From assembly GCA_900544265.1 (NCBI GenBank), contig UQUQ01000021.1:1-44837 (forward strand): a DNA stretch of 44,837 nt. Direction: 5' to 3'. This DNA is from an uncultured Alistipes sp. GTDB lineage: Bacteria; Bacteroidota; Bacteroidia; Bacteroidales; Rikenellaceae. The notes under the pieces were generated by a model. That model made no database searches and was not told the origin of the DNA. It saw only the letters and a program-made list of their open reading frames with translations. Made by a program: the position numbers and the translations under genes. Below, in pieces: positions 23,635 to 30,698 of this stretch. The first letter of the stretch is position 1, and each line of letters opens with the position of its first letter.

Positions 23635-25131
23635 ATGAAACGCTTTTTCATTCTGATCTGTGCCCTCGGCCTGGCGCTCGGTGCCGGGGCTGCACCCGGT
23701 GACCGGGAGATGCGGCGGGCCGTCGCCGAAGTCCGGGCCGCCATCGACGCCATCGAATCCGCCGCGCTGGAGAGCCAGTCGCTCGAGGAGCTGAACGCCG
23801 CCGCCCGCGAGGAGGTGATCCGCGAACTGGACCTCTCGGCCAAACAGGTCAAGGCATTCGACCCCATCTACAAGGCCTACCGCGAGGCGCTCGACCGCGC
23901 CATAAGGAGCGTGCCCGATCCGGTGATTTCGGGCGAGGCGGCGCAGCGCGCGGCCCTCAAGGAGCGGCTGGCCAACATCGCCGCCGTGGCGCAGGTCAAG
24001 CGCGACTACGTGGACCGCTTCGCCGAGGTGCTCACGGCCGAGCAGATACGCCTGCTCTACAACACCGAGGGGCAGATCGGCACGAACATCAAGCGCGCGG
24101 CGGGCGAGAGCAGCCGACAGATGCCGCGCGTGCTCTCGGGCAGCGGGCGGCGCGTCACGCAGGACTGGGGCGAGGCGGGCGACTACACGGCCATCGAGAC
24201 CGGCGCCTTCTTCAAGGTCGTCATCAGCCCCTCGGCCCGGACCATCACGGTGACGGCCGACGACAACGTGATCGACTTCCTGAAGCTGGAGCGCCGGGGC
24301 GGATGCCTGGCATTCAGCCTGTCGCCGCGCTCGAGCCGGACCCGCCGGATCGAGAACCTCTCCATCTCGGTGGTGGTTCCCGTGTCGGCCTCGCTGCGGG
24401 AGATCCACGTGGGCTCCTATGCCGGTGTCGAGAGCCGCATGCCGCTTCGCGGAGCGGATTTCAACATCTCGATGTCGGCCTACGGCGAGGTGAAGGCCGA
24501 TCTGGTCGATTCGGGGCGGACGCGGCTCCAGGTGTCGAGCTACGGCACTTACGAGGGAACGATCGAGTGTGCCGGTGCGCAGCTCTCCGTCGCCAGCTAC
24601 GGCGTGCTGAAGGGGGCGCTGACGTGCACCGGGACGGCCGACGTCTCGGTGGGCAGCTACGGCTCCCTCAACGGCGACATCCGTGCCGCGCAGGTGAACC
24701 TCGCGGTCAGCAGCGGCGGCAAATACTCGGGTGCGGTGAAGGCCGATGCGGCCTCGCTCGGCGTGTCGAGCTATGCGCAGGCTGCCGGGGCGATCCAGGT
24801 CGCGGACCTGAAGGTTTCGGTCTACAGCAGCGGGTCGCTCCGCGGCGCCTTTGCCGGCCGGCGGTGCGAGGCGACGGTGGGCTCCTACGGCAAGCTCGCC
24901 CTGACGGGCTCGACCGTCGTGGAGGATGTGACCGTGCAGCTCTCGTCGCAGGGCGAATTTTCGGCCCCCGATCTGCGTGTGAAGCGCTATGACATCCGGG
25001 CGTCGAGCTACTCGAAGGCCGAGGTGTGGTGCTCGGAGCTGCTCAAGATCGAGGCCTCCTCGTCGGCGCGCGTCCTCTACGACGGTCCCGGACGGCTGGA
25101 GACCCTCTCCGACAACATCCGCCGCCGCTGA
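23635..25131 (+). CDS. Exported protein: helical Spy-like N-terminus plus head-GIN beta domain
   Basis: A 498-residue protein, third in the sigma operon (13 nt after the TM gene). A signal peptide (about 1-19) leads to a helical, charged region (about 22-150, ending with LTAEQIRLLYNTEG) resembling the LTxxQ helices of Spy/CpxP/RpoE-regulated periplasmic chaperones. From about 180 to 490 comes a repetitive beta domain of the DUF2807/head-GIN type, starting DYTAIETGAFFKVVISP. It repeats a ~20-residue SYG/G-x-I unit (VSSYGTYEG, VASYGVLKG, VGSYGSLNG and more), suggesting a beta-solenoid. The combination suggests envelope sensing or folding protection; this is inference. The perfect hairpin at 25154-25190 ends the operon. 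Confidence 0.8.
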   Translation: MKRFFILICALGLALGAGAAPGDREMRRAVAEVRAAIDAIESAALESQSLEELNAAAREEVIRELDLSAKQVKAFDPIYKAYREALDRAIRSVPDPVISGEAAQRAALKERLANIAAVAQVKRDYVDRFAEVLTAEQIRLLYNTEGQIGTNIKRAAGESSRQMPRVLSGSGRRVTQDWGEAGDYTAIETGAFFKVVISPSARTITVTADDNVIDFLKLERRGGCLAFSLSPRSSRTRRIENLSISVVVPVSASLREIHVGSYAGVESRMPLRGADFNISMSAYGEVKADLVDSGRTRLQVSSYGTYEGTIECAGAQLSVASYGVLKGALTCTGTADVSVGSYGSLNGDIRAAQVNLAVSSGGKYSGAVKADAASLGVSSYAQAAGAIQVADLKVSVYSSGSLRGAFAGRRCEATVGSYGKLALTGSTVVEDVTVQLSSQGEFSAPDLRVKRYDIRASSYSKAEVWCSELLKIEASSSARVLYDGPGRLETLSDNIRRR

Positions 25132-25153
25132 CGCTGCGGATCGGTGCCTGAAA

Positions 25154-25190
25154 AAACCGGGCGGAGCTTGACAGAAGCTCCGCCCGGTTT
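25154..25190. terminator. Bidirectional terminator, perfect 16-bp stem
   Basis: AAACCGGGCGGAGCTT (25154-25169) pairs perfectly with AAGCTCCGCCCGGTTT (25175-25190) across a 5-nt loop, flanked by A-runs and T-runs. It separates the sigma operon from the convergent lipoprotein gene. Confidence 0.9.
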
Positions 25191-25223
25191 CGTGTTGTCC
25201 GGCCGATGCCGGGTCTTCGGGGA

Positions 25224-26963
25224 TTATTGGATGATCTTGAACTCCCCGTCGTAGCTGCCCTGGATCTTCGTTCCGCCCTGCGTCGTGAAGTCGAACGTGA
25301 AGCCGTAGCCCGGCTCCTTGTGCGTGACGGTGAAGGTGCCGCCGTTGACGAGCAGGTACTCCTCCTGATCCGTGCCGGCGTTTATCGTGCAGTAGGTGCC
25401 CATGGGACCCCACATGTCGATGACGCCCTCGTAGTATTTGCCTGCGGCGGCGCTGCCGTTCTCGTCGAGCGTGTAGGTCCCTTCGCTGATGACGGGATCG
25501 TGCGACTCGTCGAGCACGTCGTTCATGTCGATCATCAGCACGGTCTTTCCGTCGCTGCTCGTGAAGGTCAGCGTGTAGTTGGCCGTGCCGTAGCCGTAAA
25601 GGTCGCCGTAGTAGCTGCCCTCGCCCGTGGCGAAGACCTCGTTGATGTCCTCCGAGACGGCCGGGGCCATGTTTTTGAAGGTCAGCGCACCCTTGTAGGA
25701 GAAGTTGAGCCGGTAGCCGTCTTCGAGGACGAAATGGCCGCTGATCTCGTAGCCGTCGGCCGTATGTTTCACCGTGGCCGTACCCTCCTTGTAGTCGATG
25801 CGGTAGCGGGCCGAGCCGTCGGGAAGCGTGTAGTGTCCACAGCTCTTGTCCGCAGCGATCGTGTTGAGGGCGATATCGCTGCTGAAGGTGTAGGTTCCCT
25901 CGGGCAGGACGGCGTTGTCCGCATCCGCCGAGGTGGCGCCCCACAGGTCGAAGTCCAGTACGTAGCCCGATCCGAGGGGATTGCCGTCGCTGTCCGGCGT
26001 CATGTCGCCGAGGCGGAAATAGTATTCGCTGAATCCGGCACCGTAGGCGTCGCCGTAGTAGGTCATGTCGGAATATGCGTAGGTTGTCTCCACGGTGATG
26101 TCCTCGCCGTAGACGCCCGACTGGTTGGTCAGCTCCATGGTTCCCGTGTAGGAGATGCGCATCTCCTCGCCCCCGCGCGTGACGAAGCGTCCCTCGATCG
26201 TGTACGATCCGCTCGGGTCGGAGGTGATGTCGAGCTCACCCTCGCTGAAGTAGATGTTGTCGGTGATTTTGCCCGACTCGTCCACGGTGAGCAGCACGGT
26301 CGACTCGTTGCTGATCCGGAACTGCTCGTGGGTTACGCCGTCCTCGTAGGTGTACTTGCCCGTGGGGATGATGGCGTGACTGGGCGTGTCGCTGACCGGA
26401 CCGTAGCAGTCGAAGTAGACCATCTTGCCTGCGCCCTGTGCGATGCCGTTCTGGAAGGGGCAGTCGGTGAGCATGAAGTAGTAGTTGGCCGCATTCTCGC
26501 TGAAGGTGCATCCGTAGTAGACGCCCATGGCCGTGGTGGCGTGCAGCGAATTGTTGTCCACCACGACATCCGCCGTGAGGAACTCCTTTCGGTCGCGGGC
26601 TGTCTTGCCGTCGGCGCCGATGGCAAGGGCATAGACCGTGTAGGACGTCGAGGCGGTCAGCCCCTCGGCCCGCAGATTCCGGTTCACACCGTCGGAGAGC
26701 CGGGTGCCGATCTGGCTTATCATCTCGTCGGTCGGCTCCGTCATGTCGGATTCGAGCGTCAGAAAGTAGGCCTGTTCGGCGTGCTCCACGGTGATCGTGT
26801 AGAGGGCGTGGTCGCTTTCGGCGGCCGTGACCTCGATCGCGATCGTCGGCGCCTCCTGAGTCTGCGGGGGATTCGGGTCCGATTCATCCTTCTGGCAGGA
26901 GAGGAGCGATACCGTGAGCACGATGGCTGCGGCACAGAGCATGTTGTGTACAAGTTTTCTCAT
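25224..26963 (-). CDS. Surface-type lipoprotein with three tandem ~150-residue repeats
   Basis: A 579-residue lipoprotein of unknown function. The signal peptide ends in lipobox LLSC with Cys23, followed by an acidic/Pro linker (QKDESDPNPP). Residues about 38-132 look like a fibronectin-III-type domain. Three related modules follow, beginning at VYYGCTFS (148), TYYGDAYG (301) and SYYGDLYG (450). Each contains a P-x-G-x-Y-T-x motif (PTGKYTYED, PEGTYTFSS, SEGTYTLDE) and ends in a beta region such as YEISGHFV with SYxG (SYTG, SYKG, SYDG). They may bind glycans or ligands at the cell surface; that is a guess. Monocistronic, with its own promoter. Confidence 0.8.
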   Translation of the reverse strand: MRKLVHNMLCAAAIVLTVSLLSCQKDESDPNPPQTQEAPTIAIEVTAAESDHALYTITVEHAEQAYFLTLESDMTEPTDEMISQIGTRLSDGVNRNLRAEGLTASTSYTVYALAIGADGKTARDRKEFLTADVVVDNNSLHATTAMGVYYGCTFSENAANYYFMLTDCPFQNGIAQGAGKMVYFDCYGPVSDTPSHAIIPTGKYTYEDGVTHEQFRISNESTVLLTVDESGKITDNIYFSEGELDITSDPSGSYTIEGRFVTRGGEEMRISYTGTMELTNQSGVYGEDITVETTYAYSDMTYYGDAYGAGFSEYYFRLGDMTPDSDGNPLGSGYVLDFDLWGATSADADNAVLPEGTYTFSSDIALNTIAADKSCGHYTLPDGSARYRIDYKEGTATVKHTADGYEISGHFVLEDGYRLNFSYKGALTFKNMAPAVSEDINEVFATGEGSYYGDLYGYGTANYTLTFTSSDGKTVLMIDMNDVLDESHDPVISEGTYTLDENGSAAAGKYYEGVIDMWGPMGTYCTINAGTDQEEYLLVNGGTFTVTHKEPGYGFTFDFTTQGGTKIQGSYDGEFKIIQ

Positions 26964-26992
26964 GTAAGTAAGGTGTTAGTGATAATCTTCCG

Positions 26993-27022
26993 CCAATATA
27001 AGCAAAAAAAGCATCGTGCAAA
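26993..27022 (-). promoter_or_regulatory. Promoter of the lipoprotein gene
   Basis: On the minus strand, TTTG (27019-27022) and TATATTGG (26993-27000, one base off TAnnTTTG) are 18 nt apart. The transcript would start near 26988, about 25 nt before the ATG. Confidence 0.5.
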
Positions 27023-27142
27023 TTACGGATCGGTAGCGCCGTGCCGTCCGGCCGGGAAACCGGAAAAATGCAACTTGCTTTCTGTCAGGAGATTGTCTTT
27101 TTCTGCCTTGATTGTAACATATTTATTTTCAGTGTGTTGAAT

Positions 27143-27159
27143 AAATGTGCATACATTTG
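27143..27159 (+). promoter_or_regulatory. Promoter-like box TACATTTG inside a palindrome
   Basis: AAATGT-gcat-ACATTT (27143-27158) is a perfect 6-bp palindrome, and TACATTTG at 27152-27159 fits the -7 consensus, reading towards the tandem repeats and galE. TTTT at 27126-27129 is a weak -33. If active, it would drive a non-coding or antisense RNA under possible repressor control. Confidence 0.35.
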
Positions 27160-27368
27160 TTGCGTGACGTGTGCGAAACACACACCGGAAGTTCGGAGAA
27201 AAGCCGCCGGGCAGCGGCAGGCACGGGGGACGGCGAGGTCGGGAATGCGGCAGGCTGGTGACGGGCGGCGGACGAAGATGCGGACGGCGGCGTGGACTGT
27301 AGGTGCGGACGGCGCGCGGTGAGCGGCGATGATGCGATGATGCGGACGACACGGGAGCGGCGCAAGCG

Positions 27369-27404
27369 GCGGTGCGGGCGGCGGTGCGGGCGGCGGTGCG
27401 GGCG
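27369..27404. repeat. 12-bp tandem repeat, three copies
   Basis: GCGGTGCGGGCG occurs at 27369-27380, 27381-27392 and 27393-27404 without change. It lies just before the 24-bp array. Confidence 0.8.
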
Positions 27405-27439
27405 ATGACGGTGGTGCGGGAGCAGGCGGCCGGCATGCG

Positions 27440-27572
27440 GTCCGGAGCAGGACCTGGCACGCGGTCCGGAGCAGGGCTCGGCGCACAGTCCGGAGCAGGG
27501 CTCGGTGCACAGTCCGGAGCAGGGCTCGGTGCACGGTCCGGAGCAGGGCTTGGTGCACAGTCCGGTGCGTGG
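27440..27572. repeat. 24-bp tandem repeat (minisatellite), five copies plus a partial one
   Basis: The unit begins GTCCGGAGCAGG. Copies start at 27440, 27464, 27488, 27512 and 27536, each 24 bp, and a partial copy begins at 27560 (GTCCGGTGCG). The inner copies are nearly identical; the first differs most. It lies downstream of galE, outside any convincing gene. Copy number is probably variable between strains. Confidence 0.85.
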
Positions 27573-27581
27573 CAAAGTGGC

Positions 27582-27615
27582 AAAAAAGAGACGGAGCGCC
27601 CCGGCGCCCCGTCTC
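27582..27615 (-). terminator. Intrinsic terminator of galE
   Basis: On the minus strand a 13-bp stem with one mismatch (plus-strand arms 27588-27600 and 27603-27615) is followed by six Ts (plus-strand AAAAAA, 27582-27587). It ends 28 nt after the galE stop. Confidence 0.85.
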
Positions 27616-27642
27616 CTGCATGCTGCGGTGTGTGTGCGGCGG

Positions 27643-28674
27643 CTACTTGATGCCGCGCAGGTGCTTCTCCCAGTTCCACGCCGAGACGAGCGTCTCGTCG
27701 AGCGTGCGCTCGGCCTTCCATCCCAGCTCGTTGTTCGCGCGCGTGGGGTCGGCCCAGATGGCGATGATGTCGCCCGCACGGCGCGGCGCGATCTTGTAGT
27801 TGAGCTTCAGGTGGTTGACCTCCTGGAACTTGCGGATCAGCTCCAGCACCGAGACGCCGCGGCCCGTGCCGACGTTGAAGATCTCGTAGGCCTCCTTGTT
27901 GCGGTTCTCGATCATGCGGCGGATGGCCGTCACGTGGGCTTTGGCCAGGTCGACGATGTCGATGTAGTCGCGGATGCACGACCCGTCGGGCGTCGGATAG
28001 TCGTCGCCGAAGACCGAGAGGCACTCGCGCAGTCCGGCGGCCGTCTGCGTGATGTAGGGCACGAGGTTCTGCGGCACGCCGCGCGGCAGCTCGCCGATCA
28101 GCGCCGAGGGGTGGGCGCCGATGGGGTTGAAATAGCGCAGCGCGATGCCCTTGAGCCCCTCGTAGGCCTTGATCGAGTCGCGCAGGATGTCCTCGCACAT
28201 GGTCTTCGTGTTGCCGTAGGGCGACTCGGCCGGCTTGCGGGGCGTCTGCTCCGTGACGGGCTGCTTGTCCGGCTCGCCGTAGACGGTGCACGACGACGAG
28301 AAGACGATGTTCGGCCGCTTGAAGTCGCGCATCAGCTCGATGACGTTCATGAACGACGTGAGGTTGTTGCGGTAGTACTTGAGGGGCTTCTCGACCGACT
28401 CGCCCACGGCCTTCGAGGCCGCGAAGTGGATCACCGAGTTGAATTCGTACTTTTCAAAGACCTTCGAGCGGAAGGCCTCCATGTCGCAGCAGTCCACCTC
28501 GACGCACGGCACGTCGACGCCCGTGATCTTGCGCACGCCCTCGACGGCGTGGATGTCGCTGTTCGAGAAGTTGTCGGCGATCACCACGTCGTAACCGGCG
28601 TTGATGAGCTCCACGGCGGTGTGCGAGCCGATGTATCCGGCGCCGCCGCTGACTAATACACACTCTTTTTTCAT
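27643..28674 (-). CDS. galE: UDP-glucose 4-epimerase
   Basis: A 343-residue NAD-dependent epimerase of the extended SDR family interconverting UDP-glucose and UDP-galactose (Leloir pathway and glycan precursors). The NAD-binding GGAGYIGS is at 10-17, the catalytic Ser in FSSSCTVYG (around 127-128), and the YxxxK pair is Tyr153/Lys157 in SPYGNTK. YFNPIGAHPSALIGE and the WNWEKHL-type end agree with GalE from other bacteria. Bacteroidota threonine dehydrogenase is also an epimerase-like SDR and kbl lies next door, but the motifs here are those of GalE. The minus-strand box TACCTTTG at 28718-28725 gives a ~39-nt leader. Confidence 0.95.
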   Translation of the reverse strand: MKKECVLVSGGAGYIGSHTAVELINAGYDVVIADNFSNSDIHAVEGVRKITGVDVPCVEVDCCDMEAFRSKVFEKYEFNSVIHFAASKAVGESVEKPLKYYRNNLTSFMNVIELMRDFKRPNIVFSSSCTVYGEPDKQPVTEQTPRKPAESPYGNTKTMCEDILRDSIKAYEGLKGIALRYFNPIGAHPSALIGELPRGVPQNLVPYITQTAAGLRECLSVFGDDYPTPDGSCIRDYIDIVDLAKAHVTAIRRMIENRNKEAYEIFNVGTGRGVSVLELIRKFQEVNHLKLNYKIAPRRAGDIIAIWADPTRANNELGWKAERTLDETLVSAWNWEKHLRGIK

Positions 28675-28717
28675 AAGACCGTATTTGTTGGGTGATAGAA
28701 TTTTTCGTTGTCGAATA

Positions 28718-28725
28718 CAAAGGTA
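28718..28725 (-). promoter_or_regulatory. -7 promoter box of galE
   Basis: TACCTTTG on the minus strand, about 44 nt before the galE ATG. No clear -33 element. Confidence 0.5.
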
Positions 28726-28881
28726 GGAAAAAACCGGGAGACTGCGGCCCGTTCCGTAAAAAAAGAGCCCGGCGGGGCAAAAAACGGCCCTGCGGCACGG
28801 CCCGCACGCCGTCCGGTGACAAATCGTAAGCCGACGGGCGAAAAAAATGAACAACGGCAGTCGGTTTTCGGAAAATAATCG

Positions 28882-28889
28882 TATATTTG
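28882..28889 (+). promoter_or_regulatory. -7 promoter box of kbl-lrp
   Basis: TATATTTG, about 50 nt before the kbl ATG. No clear -33 element at the standard distance. Confidence 0.5.
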
Positions 28890-28939
28890 TAACAGATTGA
28901 TACTCGCAACGCGGAATTCATTAAAAACCTTAACGCGAT

Positions 28940-30127
28940 ATGTACGGAAAAATCAAGGAGTATTTGCAGCATGAACTCGCCGAAATCGAGGCTGCCGGGC
29001 TTTACAAGCACGAACGGGTGATCGAATCCCCCCAGCGTGCCGAAATCGAGGTTGCAGGTCGGAAGGTGCTGAACTTCTGCGCCAACAACTATCTGGGCCT
29101 TTCGGACAATCCGCGCCTCATCGAGGCGGCCAAACGGGCCATGGACGCCCGCGGCTACGGCATGTCGTCCGTGCGCTTCATCTGCGGCTGCCAGGATATC
29201 CACAAGCAGCTCGAAAAGGCCATCGCCGACTACTTCGGCACCGAGGACACGATCCTCTATGCCGCCTGCTTCGATGCCAACGGCGGCGTCTTCGAGCCGC
29301 TCTTCGGCGAGCAGGACGCCATCATCTCCGATGCGCTGAACCACGCCTCGATCATCGACGGCGTGCGTCTGTGCAAGGCCGTGCGCTACCGCTATGCCAA
29401 TGCCGACATGGGCGAGCTGGAGGAGTGCCTCAAGAAGGCCCAGGCACAGCGCTTCCGCATCATCTGCACCGACGGCGTCTTCTCGATGGACGGCAACGCC
29501 GCGCCGCTCGACAAGATCTGCGCCCTGGCCGAGAAGTACGACGCGCTGGTGATGGTCGACGAGTGCCATTCGGCCGGCGTGCTCGGCAAGACGGGCCGCG
29601 GCATCACCGAACTCTACAACCTGCGCGGGCAGGTCGACATCCTGACGGGTACGCTCGGCAAGGCCTTCGGCGGCGCCGTGGGCGGTTTCACGACCGGCCG
29701 CAAGGAGATCATCGACATGCTGCGCCAGCGTTCGCGCCCCTACCTCTTCTCGAACTCACTGCCGCCCGCCGTCGTGGGGGCCGGGATCGAACTGTTCCGC
29801 ATGCTGGCCGAGAGCAACGAGCTGCATGACCGCCTCGTGGCCAACGTCGAGCACTTCCGCGCGGGCATGATGGCCGCCGGCTTTGACATCAAGCCCACGC
29901 AGTCGGCCATCTGCGCCGTGATGCTCTACGACGCCAAGCTGTCGCAGGACTTCGCCGCCAAACTGCAGGACGAGGGTGTCTTCGTCACGGGATTCTACTA
30001 CCCCGTCGTGCCGAAGGGACAGGCCCGCATCCGCGTGCAGGTCTCGGCCGGACATACCTTCGAGCAGCTTGACCGCTGCATCGCCGCCTTCAAGAAGGTC
30101 GGCAAGGAGTTGAACGTCATCAAATAA
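28940..30127 (+). CDS. kbl: Glycine C-acetyltransferase (2-amino-3-ketobutyrate CoA ligase)
   Basis: A 395-residue PLP enzyme of the alpha-oxoamine synthase family that splits 2-amino-3-oxobutyrate with CoA into glycine and acetyl-CoA, the second step of threonine breakdown. Length equals E. coli Kbl (398). GYGMSSVRFICG and QDIHKQLE are Kbl signatures, DECHSAG holds the cofactor-binding Asp, and the PLP Schiff-base lysine is Lys241 in TGTLGKAFGGA. Serine palmitoyltransferase and BioF are relatives, but their motifs differ. Threonine dehydrogenase (tdh) is not adjacent. An Lrp-type gene follows after 8 nt. Confidence 0.95.
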   Translation: MYGKIKEYLQHELAEIEAAGLYKHERVIESPQRAEIEVAGRKVLNFCANNYLGLSDNPRLIEAAKRAMDARGYGMSSVRFICGCQDIHKQLEKAIADYFGTEDTILYAACFDANGGVFEPLFGEQDAIISDALNHASIIDGVRLCKAVRYRYANADMGELEECLKKAQAQRFRIICTDGVFSMDGNAAPLDKICALAEKYDALVMVDECHSAGVLGKTGRGITELYNLRGQVDILTGTLGKAFGGAVGGFTTGRKEIIDMLRQRSRPYLFSNSLPPAVVGAGIELFRMLAESNELHDRLVANVEHFRAGMMAAGFDIKPTQSAICAVMLYDAKLSQDFAAKLQDEGVFVTGFYYPVVPKGQARIRVQVSAGHTFEQLDRCIAAFKKVGKELNVIK

Positions 30128-30135
30128 TACGCGAA

Positions 30136-30609
30136 ATGCCCAAGACAACCCTGGACGCGATTGATCGCAAGATACTCAAGTTCCTGATAAAGAACGCCCG
30201 CATGCCCTTCCTGGAGATTGCTCGCGAGTGCGGGATTTCGGGTGCCGCCATCCACCAGCGCATCCGCAAGCTCGACGAGGCGGGCGTGATTCTGGGCAGC
30301 CGGCTCATCGTCGATCCCAAGATGATGGGATTCGACGTCTGCGCCCACATCAACATCACGCTCAAGGACCCGCAGCTGCTCAAGCAGACGGTCGAGCACC
30401 TGAAGGAGATCCCCGAGATCGTCGAGTGCCACTTCATCACCGGCTCGGGGAACATCCTCGTGAAGCTCTACTGCGTGGACAACGAGCACCTGATGCGGAC
30501 GATCTTCGACGGCGTGCTGCGCATTCCTGGCGTTTCGGCCACCGAGACCAATATCTCGCTGCAGGAGGTCTTCCAGCGCCAGGTAAACATCGACTTCATC
30601 GAGGAGTAG
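30136..30609 (+). CDS. Lrp/AsnC-family transcriptional regulator
   Basis: A 157-residue feast/famine regulator. The winged helix-turn-helix is at about 7-60 (LDAIDRKILKFLIKNARM...GISGAAIHQRIRKLDEAGVI) and the ligand-binding RAM domain at about 68-145 (AHINITLKD...VECHFITGSGNILVKLYC). These proteins form octamers and sense amino acids. Placement 8 nt behind kbl suggests it responds to threonine, glycine or a related amino acid and controls this operon, but the effector is not visible. A hairpin terminator follows. Confidence 0.92.
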   Translation: MPKTTLDAIDRKILKFLIKNARMPFLEIARECGISGAAIHQRIRKLDEAGVILGSRLIVDPKMMGFDVCAHINITLKDPQLLKQTVEHLKEIPEIVECHFITGSGNILVKLYCVDNEHLMRTIFDGVLRIPGVSATETNISLQEVFQRQVNIDFIEE

Positions 30610-30633
30610 CCTCCGCGTCATCCCGATACGGAA

Positions 30634-30662
30634 AAGGGCGACAGCTTCGTGCTGCCGCCCTT
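30634..30662. terminator. Terminator after the Lrp-type gene
   Basis: AAGGGCGACAGC (30634-30645) pairs with GCTGCCGCCCTT (30651-30662) with one mismatch and a 5-nt loop, followed by TCTCTTG. It lies between convergent genes and may work in both directions. Confidence 0.7.
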
Positions 30663-30698
30663 CTCTTGTGTTGTCCTGCGTATTCCCGCCCGGCCCCG

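Larger units (their letters stand above)
26964..27642. other. 680-base gene-poor gap with repeats between lipoprotein gene and galE
   Basis: I see no credible gene. From the left it holds the lipoprotein promoter (26993-27022), an AT-rich stretch to about 27180 with a palindrome overlapping a plus-strand promoter-like box, then very GC-rich sequence with a 12-bp and a 24-bp tandem repeat, and the galE terminator. Frames through the repeats are open in several phases because 12 and 24 are multiples of three; the resulting proteins are low-complexity and unconvincing. Confidence 0.6.

Noticed and set aside
27369..27572. The tandem arrays as a CRISPR locus
   Set aside because: Repeats are directly adjacent with no unique spacers, and no cas genes are near.
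27372..27650. A possible 92-residue Gly/Ala/Ser repeat protein read through the 24-bp array
   Set aside because: All frames are open because the period is divisible by three, there is no promoter or start context, and the frame runs through the galE terminator.
27643..28674. An epimerase-type threonine dehydrogenase next to kbl
   Set aside because: The motifs, length and YFNPIGAHPS segment are those of GalE, and the gene is divergent from kbl with its own terminator.
28940..30127. Serine palmitoyltransferase instead of Kbl
   Set aside because: Bacteroidota have sphingolipids, but GYGMSSVRFICG and QDIHKQLE are typical of Kbl and the neighbour is an Lrp regulator, not a sphingolipid gene.
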